From Saccharina japonica (Eukaryota > Sar > Phaeophyceae > Laminariales > Laminariaceae), in NCBI GenBank assembly GCA_008828725.1, contig MEHQ01000236.1:186324-250323 (forward strand): a stretch of 64,000 bases of DNA, written 5' to 3'. The translations under genes were made by a program, and so were the position numbers. Positions 19,093-29,577 of the stretch are shown here, one piece after another; the stretch's first letter is position 1; the number at the start of each line of letters is the position of its first letter. Below the pieces are notes generated by a model that was not told the origin of the DNA, searched no databases, and saw only the letters and a list, made by a program, of their open reading frames with translations.

Positions 19093-19246
19093 ATGAGGTT
19101 CTTCTTCCTCTCAGCTGCTCTGATCATAGCGCCTTCAACGGACGCCTTTTTCGCTGGATCTGGATGTGTGCCTTCTCTGCCGACGCCGACAACAGCAGTC
19201 GCACGTGGCAGGGGTACACTACCGACCGCGGCGACTCGCACTTGCT
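19093..19246 (+). CDS. Putative first exon encoding a plastid-type leader
   Basis: An ATG opens a hydrophobic N-terminus MRFFFLSAALIIAPSTDAFF: a signal peptide with likely cleavage before Phe, then a Ser/Thr/Arg-rich stretch (about residues 20-50). That is the layout of ochrophyte plastid leaders. A good donor follows (TGCTCG|GTGAGA) at 19,246. The unspliced frame ends at 19,287. The partner exon is unknown: the frame at 20,468-20,824 follows an acceptor (TTATTACAG) but would need a phase-1 donor such as GGCAGGG|GTACAC. Could be a chance ORF. Confidence 0.4.
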
Positions 19247-19429
19247 CGGTGAGAATCGCGTCTGCCACTCTCGTGTTAGAGCTTTGAGATGGGAGCAGAA
19301 TCAACAATAGTGGTGACTCGACCGCAATGTTTATTTGTTTTCTTTTCAAAGCTTCAATCCGCCATCTTCCATTTCTGTGTCATGTGTGCTGTGCTGGTTT
19401 CTTGAAATTTAAAATGATTCAACTTATTA

Positions 19430-19705
19430 TTAAATTACAAGGGCTCCGCTGCGCGGGCGGCTAACGCCGCCCGCTACGCTCGCGGAAGGAATAATAGAAC
19501 CAAATGTGAAAAGGGTAAAAGAGGAGCATATATTATTGTAGCTGCAACTGGCGACTTGATAATGCCAAGAGCTCCATATGTATGACGGCCATCAATACAG
19601 GACAAAAACGATAGTGTGTGAACAACACGAAAACATATCGCTAAGAAAGCAAAGCTTCGCTTCGAGGGCGGTTGACGCCGCCCGCTACGCTCGCGCAAGG
19701 AAAGG
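19430..19705. repeat. GC-rich hairpin repeats (GGGCGGCTAACGCCGCCC)
   Basis: GGGCGGCTAACGCCGCCCGC at 19,458 and GGGCGGTTGACGCCGCCCGC at 19,665 are perfect or near-perfect stem-loops. Each is preceded by GCTTCGC or GCTCCGC and followed by TACGCTCGCG. A third, weaker version is at 16,222. The phrase ATGCCAAGAGCTCCAT also recurs (16,322 and 19,561), so a longer repeat carries the hairpin. Confidence 0.65.
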
Positions 19706-20482
19706 GGCAGAAGAAGTCCACTATGTGTAAAGACCGACTTGAAAAGGCCAAAGAGATTCATGGTGCAATGCAACGAAATACTTATTGCTGCACGCAACTG
19801 AACGTACAGTACCCTGTCTACTGCTGTATCTGATGCGGCATGTATGTGGCAAAGCAACTATCATACCTGTACGGCGACAGCAGTTGTACACCACAAACAA
19901 AGCAAACAACACAAACAAAGAACAAACAAACGTACAGGCGACTTGCGAATGTATACGACAGTAAATCTCCATACTCCAGGACAACAAAGCTGTATGTTCG
20001 AAAAGGAAGAGAAAGCACAGCAACATGGCTCGCAGGACGGCGCTGCGCTGCCTGCTAGGGGTGTGAATTGTGCCTTTTTCGTCACTGCTATGTGTGGTAG
20101 TACAACAACAGCAGTAGTAGTAGTACCTTCGATCTTTATATAGAAGAGATAGAGTATGAAAGAGAAAGCACAGCACAGCACGGGCGTCAATCAAGTGGTA
20201 CAAATAATCCACAAAACTGAGAAAGACGTACATTACGTACTCGTACTCGAACAAAACTCCCCGCCCACCCGCGATCACCTCGCCATCGATTCGGTCCGGG
20301 TCGAGCTCTACTGCCTCTCTGCCCCAGTGAGCCCCGTGGCCCACCTCGCGTGAAGCCGGGTACTCACAGTGGCTCTCGTTCGCCCGCTCGAGGATGCTGA
20401 TGCCTCTGTAAAAATACTGTTTGTTCGATAAATAAAGCACCGCTTGAACTTTTCTTTTATTACAGACAAAACGATCATTATA

Positions 20483-20824
20483 ATGTCGGACATACTGGAT
20501 TCATTGCAGCAGCAGCAGCAACAGCAAGGACCTTCATGCTCCCCTCGTGTCTCGATGGACGACGCCACGCCTAGCCACGAAAAAGACGACCGCGCTCCTT
20601 CTGACCCCACCTCTACTGGCCAGCGCCCTCCCATACCCGCGATAGTGCCGGGCTCGCACACGCTGTCGTGCTCACTGGGTACACGCAGGAACCCGAAACC
20701 GGAAAGAAAAGGGAAACATGATCTCGCCGACAAAGTAAAAACTGGTACCATAGGAAACAGGAAGCAGCAAGTAACGAAAATAGGAGAAAACAAAGAAAGC
20801 CAAGAACCTCCGGAAGGCAAGTAA
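20483..20824 (+). CDS. Hypothetical protein or exon with polyglutamine tract
   Basis: From ATG 20,483 the frame encodes about 113 residues starting MSDILDSLQQQQQQQGPSC, then a Ser/Pro/Asp-rich and finally Lys-rich tail (KVKTGTIGNRKQQ). A plausible acceptor TTTTATTACAG lies 14 bp upstream, so it may be an internal or last exon. No family recognised. Only length, composition and the acceptor support it. Confidence 0.35.
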   Translation: MSDILDSLQQQQQQQGPSCSPRVSMDDATPSHEKDDRAPSDPTSTGQRPPIPAIVPGSHTLSCSLGTRRNPKPERKGKHDLADKVKTGTIGNRKQQVTKIGENKESQEPPEGK

Positions 20825-20974
20825 CTTCTGCTTCGGCAATTAGAGGCTGAGAGTGGCTGCGAGGTACCAAGATATGCCGAGGAAAGCTTCCGAACCAAAG
20901 AAGATAAAGTTATGTATTGATATTATCGTGCTGGGTCAATCTGTCAATCAATGTTGCACCAGATGCTTTGAGTA

Positions 20975-21665
20975 TACTCGGAGTATCTAGTACTTTTCGT
21001 ACTCCGAGTACCGAGAGTATTAGAGTACTGGTGGCCTAAATACTCGGAGTACTTGGAGTATGAGCAGTACTGAAGGCCCAAATACTCGGAGTACTGGGAG
21101 TATGAGCAGTACTTATACTCGAGTACAAGCAGTACTCGGAGTACAAACATCTAAATTACTCGGAGTACTCCGAGTATCGAGAGTATTGAACACCGAAATA
21201 CTGCGAGTACACAAAGTACCTGGAGTATTTTTTTCTCTAAAATACTCTAATTATACTCGCAGGTAATGGGAGCATCTGTGAATTTTGAAATGCTATAAAC
21301 GCCAGTCACATGCTCCCAGAACCTGGGAGGAATAGACGGCCGAGTCTTTAAAATGTTGACAAAGATGCTCCTAACGTACTTCACACTCGAGTATACTCCG
21401 AGTATCGAGTACATTTCGTACTCCGAGTACTTAAGAGTATTAGAGTACTGGGGCCTGAATACTCGGAGTACTTGGAGTATGAGCAGTACTGGAGCCCCAA
21501 ATACTGGAGTACAAGGAGTGCCCGCAGTATCGGACCCCGAAATACTCCGAGTACAAGCAGTATCGAGAGTGTTCATACCCGAAATACTCCGAGTACGAGC
21601 AGTATCCCGGAGTATCGAACCCCGAAATACTCCGAGTACACGAAGTACCTGAAGTATTTTATCTT
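20975..21665. repeat. Palindromic TACTCGGAGTAC array upstream of TMEM205-like gene
   Basis: Two blocks (20,975-21,240 and 21,385-21,665) share the same order of units: TACTCCGAGTAC / TACTCGGAGTAC palindromes, AAGCAGTATCG and AGTATGAGCAGTACT. The blocks are themselves copies: ATCGAGTACATTTCGTACTC in the second matches ATCTAGTACTTTTCGTACTC in the first. They end about 100 bp before the ATG at 21,764, so they lie in the promoter or 5-prime UTR. Confidence 0.85.
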
Positions 21666-21763
21666 CAATACTCCTTACGTTGAAATTTTGAATGTCCGAT
21701 GTCGTAAAATGCTCTATACCGGTTCGTACTACGCGTACGTAATAACAGCGGGTGACCACGGCC

Positions 21764-24700
21764 ATGGAGGCGAGCAAGAAGGCGGAACCAGGCGCAAGTG
21801 GCGTGGCGAATCTCAAGAGCTGGGACCCTTCAGCGCAGCAGGTGCGTGTTTTAATGTCGAGTCACCAAGTAGACTATTGTGCGAGTAGCTTCCGCACTGT
21901 TTTAATTGCCCCGCTACGTACAAGATACCTGGTGCGCTGTTTCGCGAAACAGGTTGCCGTTGCTGTATATACAACGTGGCACATGAAGCATGATGAGGTC
22001 ATCTATCTCTGTTGCCCCCTCTCGGCGTAATTGCTCGTTCTCGTCCTGTCCTCCCCAGGCATTTCTTCAGCCTGCATTCCACAATAAAAATCCTGTGCGA
22101 GTGGCGGCGATGCTAACCGCAGCCGGACTCGCCGCGCGGGGGAGCCTCCTGGTTCCCGGCAATCTGGCCAAGGTAGGAATTGATGTACGAACAGCAGGAG
22201 TACTCTCCTCACTACTGTTGTACGAAGTAGTATCATACCTGGTACATAATATCATACCTGGTACAGAACACTTTTGCGACACTTTCGCCCAATAACGAAT
22301 ACAATGAGTGAGTCAGGCCTAGAGATGAGAGATGGGCACCGGATTTAAAAGACAATGGTCAACCGCGGTTTTGTGGAAACCCAGCAAGCGTGTGTAACTA
22401 CGTACGTAATTACAGTAGTCGGTTTTTCAAAACAAATAGTGGCGTTTGTTTAGGTCTGGTTCATCGGTTAAACCGGCTAAAAACACTGGTTTAACCGGGA
22501 ACACTGGTTATAACCCGTCTGCACACTGAAACGTGCCTGCAGCACTGAACATTTAAGAGTATTTGTAACATGTTATTACGGAGGACCATATTAAATAGAA
22601 CCTACGGTGTACACTAAAGTCTATATGTTTACCTATTTTTACTAACAATATTTGGTCCTATTTACTATGGTCCCCCGTAATAGTAAACGTGACAGCGTCA
22701 AAGTTGGTTGACCCAACGTCGATTGTGCCTACTGTAGAACGTATAATACCTACCTACAGAAGTGGATGATTTGCGGTTATCTTGCATTAAAACCAACATA
22801 AAATAGCGCCCCCGAGCCCCAGCGACATGTTTGCCGTACTGTATGCCATACTTGTGGTAGGCCATGCCAGTATATTTTCAACAGAACAGAACGGAACGAC
22901 AGGCGTCGACGTGTGGTCCACAAAGTAGGTCCTTTCCCGTTGCTCTGCACCCAAAATCTCCTTCGTCTGCTACCGCAGTTTATTCATGTGTTCTCGTACG
23001 CTTCCTGGATGGGAAGTACGATGTGGGTGACCTTCGTGGCGGGCATCACAATGATGCGGAATCTTCCGCGTCAGTCCTTCGGGAAGCTTCAGGTCTGACG
23101 ATAACTGGCGAGTACGCGTTTAAATCATGAGCCTTTGAGCTGTCATACAGATACGGTACGATTTTTCCCACTTCGGCCGAAACTATAGTACCCATGATTT
23201 GAATGAAAGGTTAACCATATAGGTGCATTTCTACTTGTCATGTCATCCTCGCCGTGCGCCTCGTGTGCATCATGTTCATTCTCGCCATGGGTATTAATAG
23301 TATGCAAGATGCAAGGCGATGTTCACTGTACATTAACTCGCTGGTTGTCCTTTTCTCCCCGTGCTCTGACAGTCAAAACTGTTCCCGGCATACTTCCAGC
23401 TCCACTTCAGCGCGATCGTCGCAATCCTCATCACCCGAGGTTCTCCTCTCAGGTACAATGCCATGGTACAATACTCCGGAGTATGCCGTAACAACGTCTC
23501 CGACTTTGGTTTCGTATTTTTCGTCTTCGTGGAGTTGTGAACAACCGCTCATGGTCACATTTTTAGTTGTTGTCAATATGTTGCTCTTATCACTACGAGT
23601 AAAAATTTTTTTTTCCTTATTTTTTTCCTCCCATCTCATTTATTATCTTCGCCCTTCCTTTCTCTCCATCCTACATATTAATAGCAATAACTCAGATCCG
23701 GGGCCACAAAGTAAGCGCTTCTCCCTCCCCCCCACTACGAATAGGAAATGAGGTATATAGACGAATGTGACATGGAGAAGTTTGGTGCACTGGATGGTAG
23801 CGAAAAAACGATCGCTATCTTAGGAGACAGATGGTGGCCAAAGAAGGCGAAACAGGAAGGGAATAGGATTAGCAAAAAACACGGCTGTAATATTTGGAAA
23901 CAACGTAATGAGCGCCCAAGTGTTGGAGGTATCTCTATTAGGAGTAGGAACGGTGCTCCGTCTCGAAAGGGATGCGTGGTCAATGGTCAAATGACTAAGG
24001 CAAGCAACAAATGAGTACCCCCCCCCACCTGTACGCTTCGCTTACCTCTTTGGTGGGATCGTACGTAGGCGCAAGCTTTCGCTCTATCCAGCCCTTGGAT
24101 CGCTTCTCTTCGTCTTCGTGAAGCGCGGTGAGGCCTTTCAAGAACGCGTCGCGCCCAGAGGCAAGCCGGTACTGCTGCACCGGCCAAACGCGCCTCTCGT
24201 CCTTCACGGCGTACCTGCGTATACAGGTGACGTCGGAGGCAGCGGATGTTTGGAATCATACACACCTTGAACAGATCATGATCTATCTATCTACAGTAGA
24301 TCATCAAGCCTCGCCGCCCCCCCCCCATTTCTCTACTTTATCGTAGATATTGAATGGGTTGAGTCTTGGAAGAAATTTCCCATTTTTCTATACTCAATCT
24401 TGGGTGTAATTTTTGTACTGCTGCTGTGTGTGTCCCAACAGTATATCCATCGTATAATAGCATACATGGCTACAAATAGTAGAACCCCTCTATCACGTAA
24501 ACTCGTCGGAACACTATAGTATACCTGGTACGTTTATTTCAAGTTCCCCCCCCCCCCCCCCCCACTACGGTTCGTGCCTTGATTTTTATCGCGAGAAGAC
24601 CGCAGCCCTTTCTTTCGCTCATCAACTCGCATTGAATTGCGTCTACCCACGCTGCTAAAGTAGGCACTCTCAGCAGTTGATTCCATGATTTATATATTTG

Positions 24701-26168
24701 CAAATAAACTCAAAAAGTCTGACTCACGTGGGATTCGAACTCACGAAACCAACTCTAGGAGCATTCGAGGGTATCACTAGCCCACCGGGGCGACCGACTC
24801 AAACTTGGTGTTTATCAATCACGTTCGACCTGTGATTAGTTACGTGTGTGTTTGTATGGCTTTTCTGGAATGTAGCAACTGCATTGTTCAGTGCTCGAAA
24901 ATCTCAAGCGAGAGAATGCCTTCAGCTCAACGGCCTTGCACCACAGAAGGCGACCACCATCACACATATGACTGCTGCTGGCGGCGGAAGCAAAACCCTT
25001 TTGAAGACAAACACACAGAGATAGATGTGCTTATTCTCGACAACTTCGTCGTTGCTCGCATTGGTCTTATATACCCGTTGCCGAATCGGGAAAATGTTTT
25101 TGGACAGGTCCCGTGGAGGTATAACCCTGCTCGCCTCCCTCGCCTCCACATTTTTGAACCTGGTGCTACTAGAACCAAGATCGACGAGCATTATGCTTGC
25201 AAGGTGAGCACACCGCTTTCTCAAGCCCGAGGCGAGGCTCTCACGGCAACCCGGTACAGCTACGAGTATCACATAGCACGACAATTTCATTTCATTTCAT
25301 AGTGGCATGGCACATGGCACATATCGCCACGTTGGCGTCAACTGCAGCGTGTAAAATGGACGGTCAATCGGACCGTTTCTATACAAAGTTAGCGTGGGGT
25401 AATTAATGTAGCTCTCGCTAGGAATTCACATTGGTGTTTACTTGTTAATGCCGTCAACTGTTGTGCGCGCTGGAGGAAGGCATAAGGCATAGAACGCAAA
25501 AATGTAACTAGCATATTTTCGGCCGGACGCCGCTAATCTCCGGCTTCACCCAGCTCCGAAGGGTAAGGCATTAAGGCATACCCTAGATTTTAGGGCTGGG
25601 CACTGGCACAGTATGTACTGGCAGTAGTATTCTACTGACTGACCCGGCCAGTATGTTTGCCAGTAGGTTTTTCTCATGTACGTCCAAGAAACACACCATA
25701 TTATATTAATAGTATGGAAACCCACCAAATGCGTTCCGGAAGGAGAGAGGAGAAAGGAGAAACAGTGTACTGCTGCAATCCAGTATACTGATTAATTTTC
25801 GATGACAGCATACATCGCTACTGACTGAGTCAGCCAGTGCCCAGCCCTACTAGATTTTAGGTGGCCGTACAAATGATCAACTCACGTTATAGCCCATTAC
25901 CCCACAATGTCCCCGATGTTGGGAGAAGTTCGCCCCGCACCATCGGGCCTCGCCTAAAACTACCGTGTTGCTACCCTCGTGCTTCCGATTTGTTGCTTCA
26001 ATGAGCAGGTACAAGCTGGAGGACGAAGGCAAGAAGGACTCCGAAGAGTACAAGGAGCTGGGCGCAAAGTTCGGCATGTTCCACGGAGCATCATCTTTTG
26101 TTAATCTTGGGGCTCTCGTGGGAGCCTTCGTGTATTCGTGGGACTTGGCATCCATGCTTCCTGTATAA
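21764..26168 (+). CDS. TMEM205/DUF4149 family membrane protein
   Basis: Six exons: 21764-21841, 22059-22172, 22979-23092, 23373-23452, 25108-25203, 26009-26168. All junctions are GT-AG, phases agree, and the product is 213 aa. It is predicted to have four to five membrane spans: about 39-58, 65-90 (FIHVFSYASWMGSTMWVTFV), 110-125, 134-152 and 188-206. Family hallmarks are visible: MRNLPRQSFGKLQ|SKLFPAYF, LEPRSTSIMLAR and the final KFGMFHGASSFVNL. TMEM205-like proteins sit in endomembranes or plasma membrane; their biochemical role is poorly known. Start chosen as the first ATG; only 25 residues precede the conserved part. Introns hold MITE copy D (intron 2), a broken SINE and an orphan minus-strand exon (intron 4), and a hAT MITE (intron 5). 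Confidence 0.9.
22574..22682. mobile_element. MITE family 1, copy D (best preserved)
   Basis: TATTACGGAGGACCATATTA at the left and CTATGGTCCCCCGTAATA at the right give nearly perfect inverted ends with TA at both borders. The core TACCTATTTTTACTAACAA is shared with copy F. It lies in intron 2 of the TMEM205-like gene. Confidence 0.9.
23741..24550. mobile_element. Insertion inside the SINE, containing repeat X copy 2
   Basis: Both borders carry the same SINE bases (C-run followed by CACTACG at 23,728-23,738 and at 24,546-24,569), consistent with a duplicated target. Inside are repeat X (23,755-24,020), a C-run, a spliced-looking minus-strand exon (24,046-24,214) and a GATCATGATCTATC stretch (24,275-24,303). 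No transposase is present. Confidence 0.55.
24046..24214 (-). CDS. Orphan exon-like ORF, unknown function
   Basis: A 169-bp open segment (phase 1 start, phase 0 end) is bounded by a good acceptor (GTATACGCAG|GTACG) and donor (AAAGAG|GTAAGC) on the minus strand. It encodes a charged segment including RRVWPVQQYRLASGRDAF and DEEKRSKGWIERKLAPTYD. Composition looks genuinely coding. No partner exon was found nearby, and it lies within an insertion in an intron of a plus-strand gene. It could be a captured exon, a relic, or part of a nested gene. Family not recognised. Confidence 0.45.
25591..25849. mobile_element. hAT-type MITE with perfect 8-bp target duplication
   Basis: Terminal inverted repeats TAGGGCTGGGCACTGGC and GCCAGTGCCCAGCCCTA are perfect complements over 17 bp. 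The flanks CTAGATTT (25,583-25,590) and CTAGATTT (25,850-25,857) are identical. An 8-bp duplication with TAGGG-type ends is typical of the hAT superfamily. The 259-bp element has no transposase. It is in intron 5 of the TMEM205-like gene. Confidence 0.95.
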
Positions 26169-28256
26169 AGTGAATGGGAACGATGTTGATTGTACTCGTA
26201 GCAAGGTCTGATATATGTGGCGGGCAGTGGTCGGCGGAGATTGGAGCGTCTTTTTGTTTTCCCGAACGGGAACATGGACAAATGTTTGGGATGCTCTCAT
26301 GGGGTCTCCGGGGTTTATTTTAATGAGAGAGGATTTCAAGGAACGCCTTTTCTTTCACTCTACTCGCTAGTTGATACAAGGTTTTACTTCCTGTGACCAC
26401 CGGTTGCTTCATGGCAACTCGAGACTCCCCCCACAGTGAATGGTCCACATGACCAAGCAACCCCGTGCACGAGTCGATCCATTAAACACTGCTTAAGCAG
26501 GGGGTCTCACGAGCACCTTCCCCCCCGCGCAGGCTGCTACTCGCTTTCGCATACCACCCTTTCCCTTTAAAAGATCACTGGGTTTGCACGATACCCTTCT
26601 CAAATTAAATTTTGACGCGTAGCACATTTAGGAAACTATTATTACACCAGGTGCACAACAAATGCCCGCGTACGCGCACTCTCACATTCTAAGTTTTCGC
26701 CACCCGGAAATTGACCAATCAGAAAACTGCCGGCACCAGTATAGTGGCTTGTGACACATATTATTTTTAGTACCATGGTATTGAACATGAGGCAAACTAC
26801 TGTAGGTCGTTCGGCCTCGGAGCAAACCTTCCGTGTAGTCTTATTCAGCTTGCACATACATGAAAGCAGCTCCCAAAACGCACCCGACCCGCGTGCTACG
26901 TATGATAGCCTTCAAGGACGTGTTTAGTAGACCATACAGGCTGGTTCAAGCATATCACCCCAAAATTTACTCAGTAGCCAAAGTCCACTCTGTTCTTGGG
27001 GAGATAGAAACTGAAATTTGGCACACATGTTCTATGAGACCCTGCCGACCCGTTAACGGTTGGGTTTGGTTTTTACGCGAGATTTCGTTTTTGCGAGATT
27101 TGGGTCTTGGGGGAACCCGAATATTTTTCGGCGACGAAAAAAACACAAAAACACATTCGTCAATCGTTCGGCAGGGGCATAGAACACGTGCAACAGTTCA
27201 GGGTTCATATCTTAAAAACGGCATGGACATTTGGATATTTGTGCGGTGAAACGTGCAAATCCCGGCATCGCGTCGTAATTACTTAGTTTCAGCAGTGAAC
27301 ATGGCTCAATATATTGATCACACGCAGTCAGATCTTCGAATATTTGCGTGAAACTTTGTACAAACATGCCTTAGACCATCTGGAAGTGGCTCGTTCAGGA
27401 AAAAAGGGGGGGGGGATATACATGTTCCTGTAACGGAAGCGACTGGCTATTATTGGCTTCTTTAAAGGCCTGTGATTGGTCAGGCCACATTTTCGGTGGT
27501 AGCGCCAGTCCTATGCCCTTCAAAAAAATGTGGTGATGTCAGCCTCTTCCACTGCTCATGGCGATCAGTACGATACCAAATATGTGATTTGAGTTGCTAT
27601 TATTGCATGCGCTATTCGTGGCTGACGAACTTCGGGGTGTTGTGCTTGAACCAGCTCGTATAACATCACATACTCTGTGGGGGTACCCGGGTACATATAC
27701 ACGAGTATGGCCAAACATCCTCTTGAAGGACACCATCAGACTCATGTGCGCGTCTAAAATGTGTTGAACCAGCAATCCCCTAGGGTTTATTTCACTCTAG
27801 GGCTTCTGTCAGCAAAAAAAAGTTGTACGTCCGTGCGTCCGCCTGGCTGTCCTCGCCCCCTGTTCGTTGTCTACAAGACCAGGCACATTTTTTTTCAAAA
27901 CGGCTCCAAACGGTTGACGCCCGTAACACACGCAGCGGAAATCGATAGCCCTCACGGAGACGCTCGGCATGAGCCAAAGCCCACCTGCTGGGGTGCTGTG
28001 TGTCACGAGTTCTCGGACGAGCAACCGTTCTGCCCATGACCGAGCTACTATTAATATAAAATACCTCAAGAAGACATTAACATGATCAATATACCGCCCC
28101 CCCCATTTTTTTTTTTTTTGCATTGATTGGGTGGTTGTATTACTTTTATTTTTTTGTCTAATTGCTATTTTTAGTGCCGGGTACCCGCGTATCCGATATC
28201 AGGGTGGGCAATCGGGTACCCTGAACGGTGTGGAGCCTGTCGCGCCCATAAAGCAC

Positions 28257-28372
28257 TATTACGGGGCAGAGTAGAAATCAGGACCAAATATGCTTCGTGA
28301 CAATACTGGAATATATACTGTAGGTTTTTGTGTGTGTGACCGGTCCTGATTGCTATGATGGTCCCCCGTATT
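28257..28372. mobile_element. MITE family 1, copy E (inverted)
   Basis: TATTACGGGGCAGAGTAGAA at the left, ATGGTCCCCCGTATTG at the right. The core is in the opposite orientation to the others (GGACCAAATATGC, then GTAGGTTTTTGTGTGTG). Confidence 0.8.
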
Positions 28373-29364
28373 GGTGGGTCGACGAGCGGACAGAGTGTAC
28401 TACTTCCGGTTGACACCAAATCGAAAAGTGCATTCAATACCTGGTACTCGATAAGCGACCCTGTGTGCGGTGGATGTCTTTGATGAGTAGAAATAATGAT
28501 TATTTCAGCGTTTTCGTGCATACCCTGTGTGTGGTGCATGTCTTTGATGAGCAGGAAGAATGAACAGCAAAACATGTTTTATTCAGTGTTTTGATACATA
28601 CACAGTATACCGATATTACATCACACCTAAGGTGCGTCGGTTTTGATCGTCTTCATTTCATGCAGAAGCATCAGCACGCAAGCGCAGCCGGAACCATCGA
28701 TGATAGGTCGCTATACAAATAGTAAGGGAGCATTTGATTACTCGTTAATGTGAATTACGAATAGATGCATGACAAACACCTTGTCCATTGACGCAGTGCG
28801 AATTACTACCAGTAAACATTCATTCATAATCAATTGCCTTTTTCCTCTCGTCTCCGACTCGTGTTGCCCCCTCTCTCTCTCACAAATGCACAACTCTTCC
28901 AACAATTTTGTGTACATTGCAGCCACAGACGTGGCAAGACCCACACCCTTCCTCCGTGTCCCAGGAGAACCTTAACCCCCTACGCAAGTCGCTACTCCCC
29001 GCTTGCACATGCACCTTCCCTCTAAAATTGTCACTGGATTTGCACGATGCCAATCTCAAAAACTTCAACCTTTTCCTTGACGCGCAACACATTCAGGAGG
29101 AACCATTCTTACACCAAGGTGAGCCACAAATCACCGCGTACTCGCACTCTCACATTCTAAAATTAGTGGCTTACGACCCATTTTCTGTTATTGCCAGGTA
29201 TTGCAACGTGAGTCAGACTAGATCGTTCGGCCACGAAACAGCCCTCGGCGTAATGTTAATCTCGTAATCTTGCACATACATCAAAGCGACCCCCAAAACG
29301 CACCCGACCCGCGTGCTACGTATGATAGCCTTCAAGGACGTGTTTAGTAGACCATACTATATCA

Positions 29365-29475
29365 CATACCCGAGTATGACCGGGCACATACCCGAGTCTG
29401 ACCGGGTACATACCCGAGTCCGACCGGGTACACATCCGAGTATGATCAGAACAACGAGGTTCAGTACCCGGGTAT
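29365..29475. repeat. 23-bp minisatellite (ACATACCCGAGTMTGACCGGG)
   Basis: About four units of ACATACCCGAGTATGACCGG with small changes, just downstream (relative to the minus strand) of the DUF3067 stop. Confidence 0.8.
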
Positions 29476-29577
29476 CCCAGAGAGTATATATCCTTTTAAC
29501 ACACCCCTAGCAGTCTTAACACCCCCCTTAGTAGCCTTAAACGTACCCGACCCGCGTTCTACGTAAGTATAATAGCC

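Larger units (their letters stand above)
23605..24796 (-). mobile_element. SINE copy on minus strand, split by an 0.8-kb insertion
   Basis: Read on the minus strand, the head starts at 24,796 (GGTCGCCCCGGTGGGCTAGT) with B box GAGTTCGAATCC. The body runs to CCGTAGTGGGG near 24,560, stops, and resumes at 23,740 with CGTAGTGGGGGGGAGGGAGA, then CTTTGTGGCCCCGGATCTGA and the A-rich end near 23,605. The order matches S1 at 9,011 exactly except for the interruption. It lies within intron 4 of the TMEM205-like gene. Confidence 0.8.
26169..29577. other. Intergenic region between convergent genes, with a direct duplication
   Basis: 26,390-26,945 and 28,900-29,357 are diverged direct copies. They share CACTGGRTTTGCACGAT, GCGCACTCTCACATTCTAA, and finally the nearly identical CGCACCCGACCCGCGTGCTA..TTCAAGGACGTGTTTAGTAG. 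A third fragment of the last block (CGTACCCGACCCGCGTTCTA) sits at 29,541-29,577, right at the DUF3067 stop codon. MITE copy E is at 28,257. I see no gene between 26.2 and 29.5 kb. Confidence 0.6.

Noticed and set aside
19721-20898. Minus-strand ORFs of 239 and 196 aa
   Set aside because: No acceptor/donor logic or family match; part lies opposite the better plus-strand frame at 20,483. Left open only as a weak possibility.
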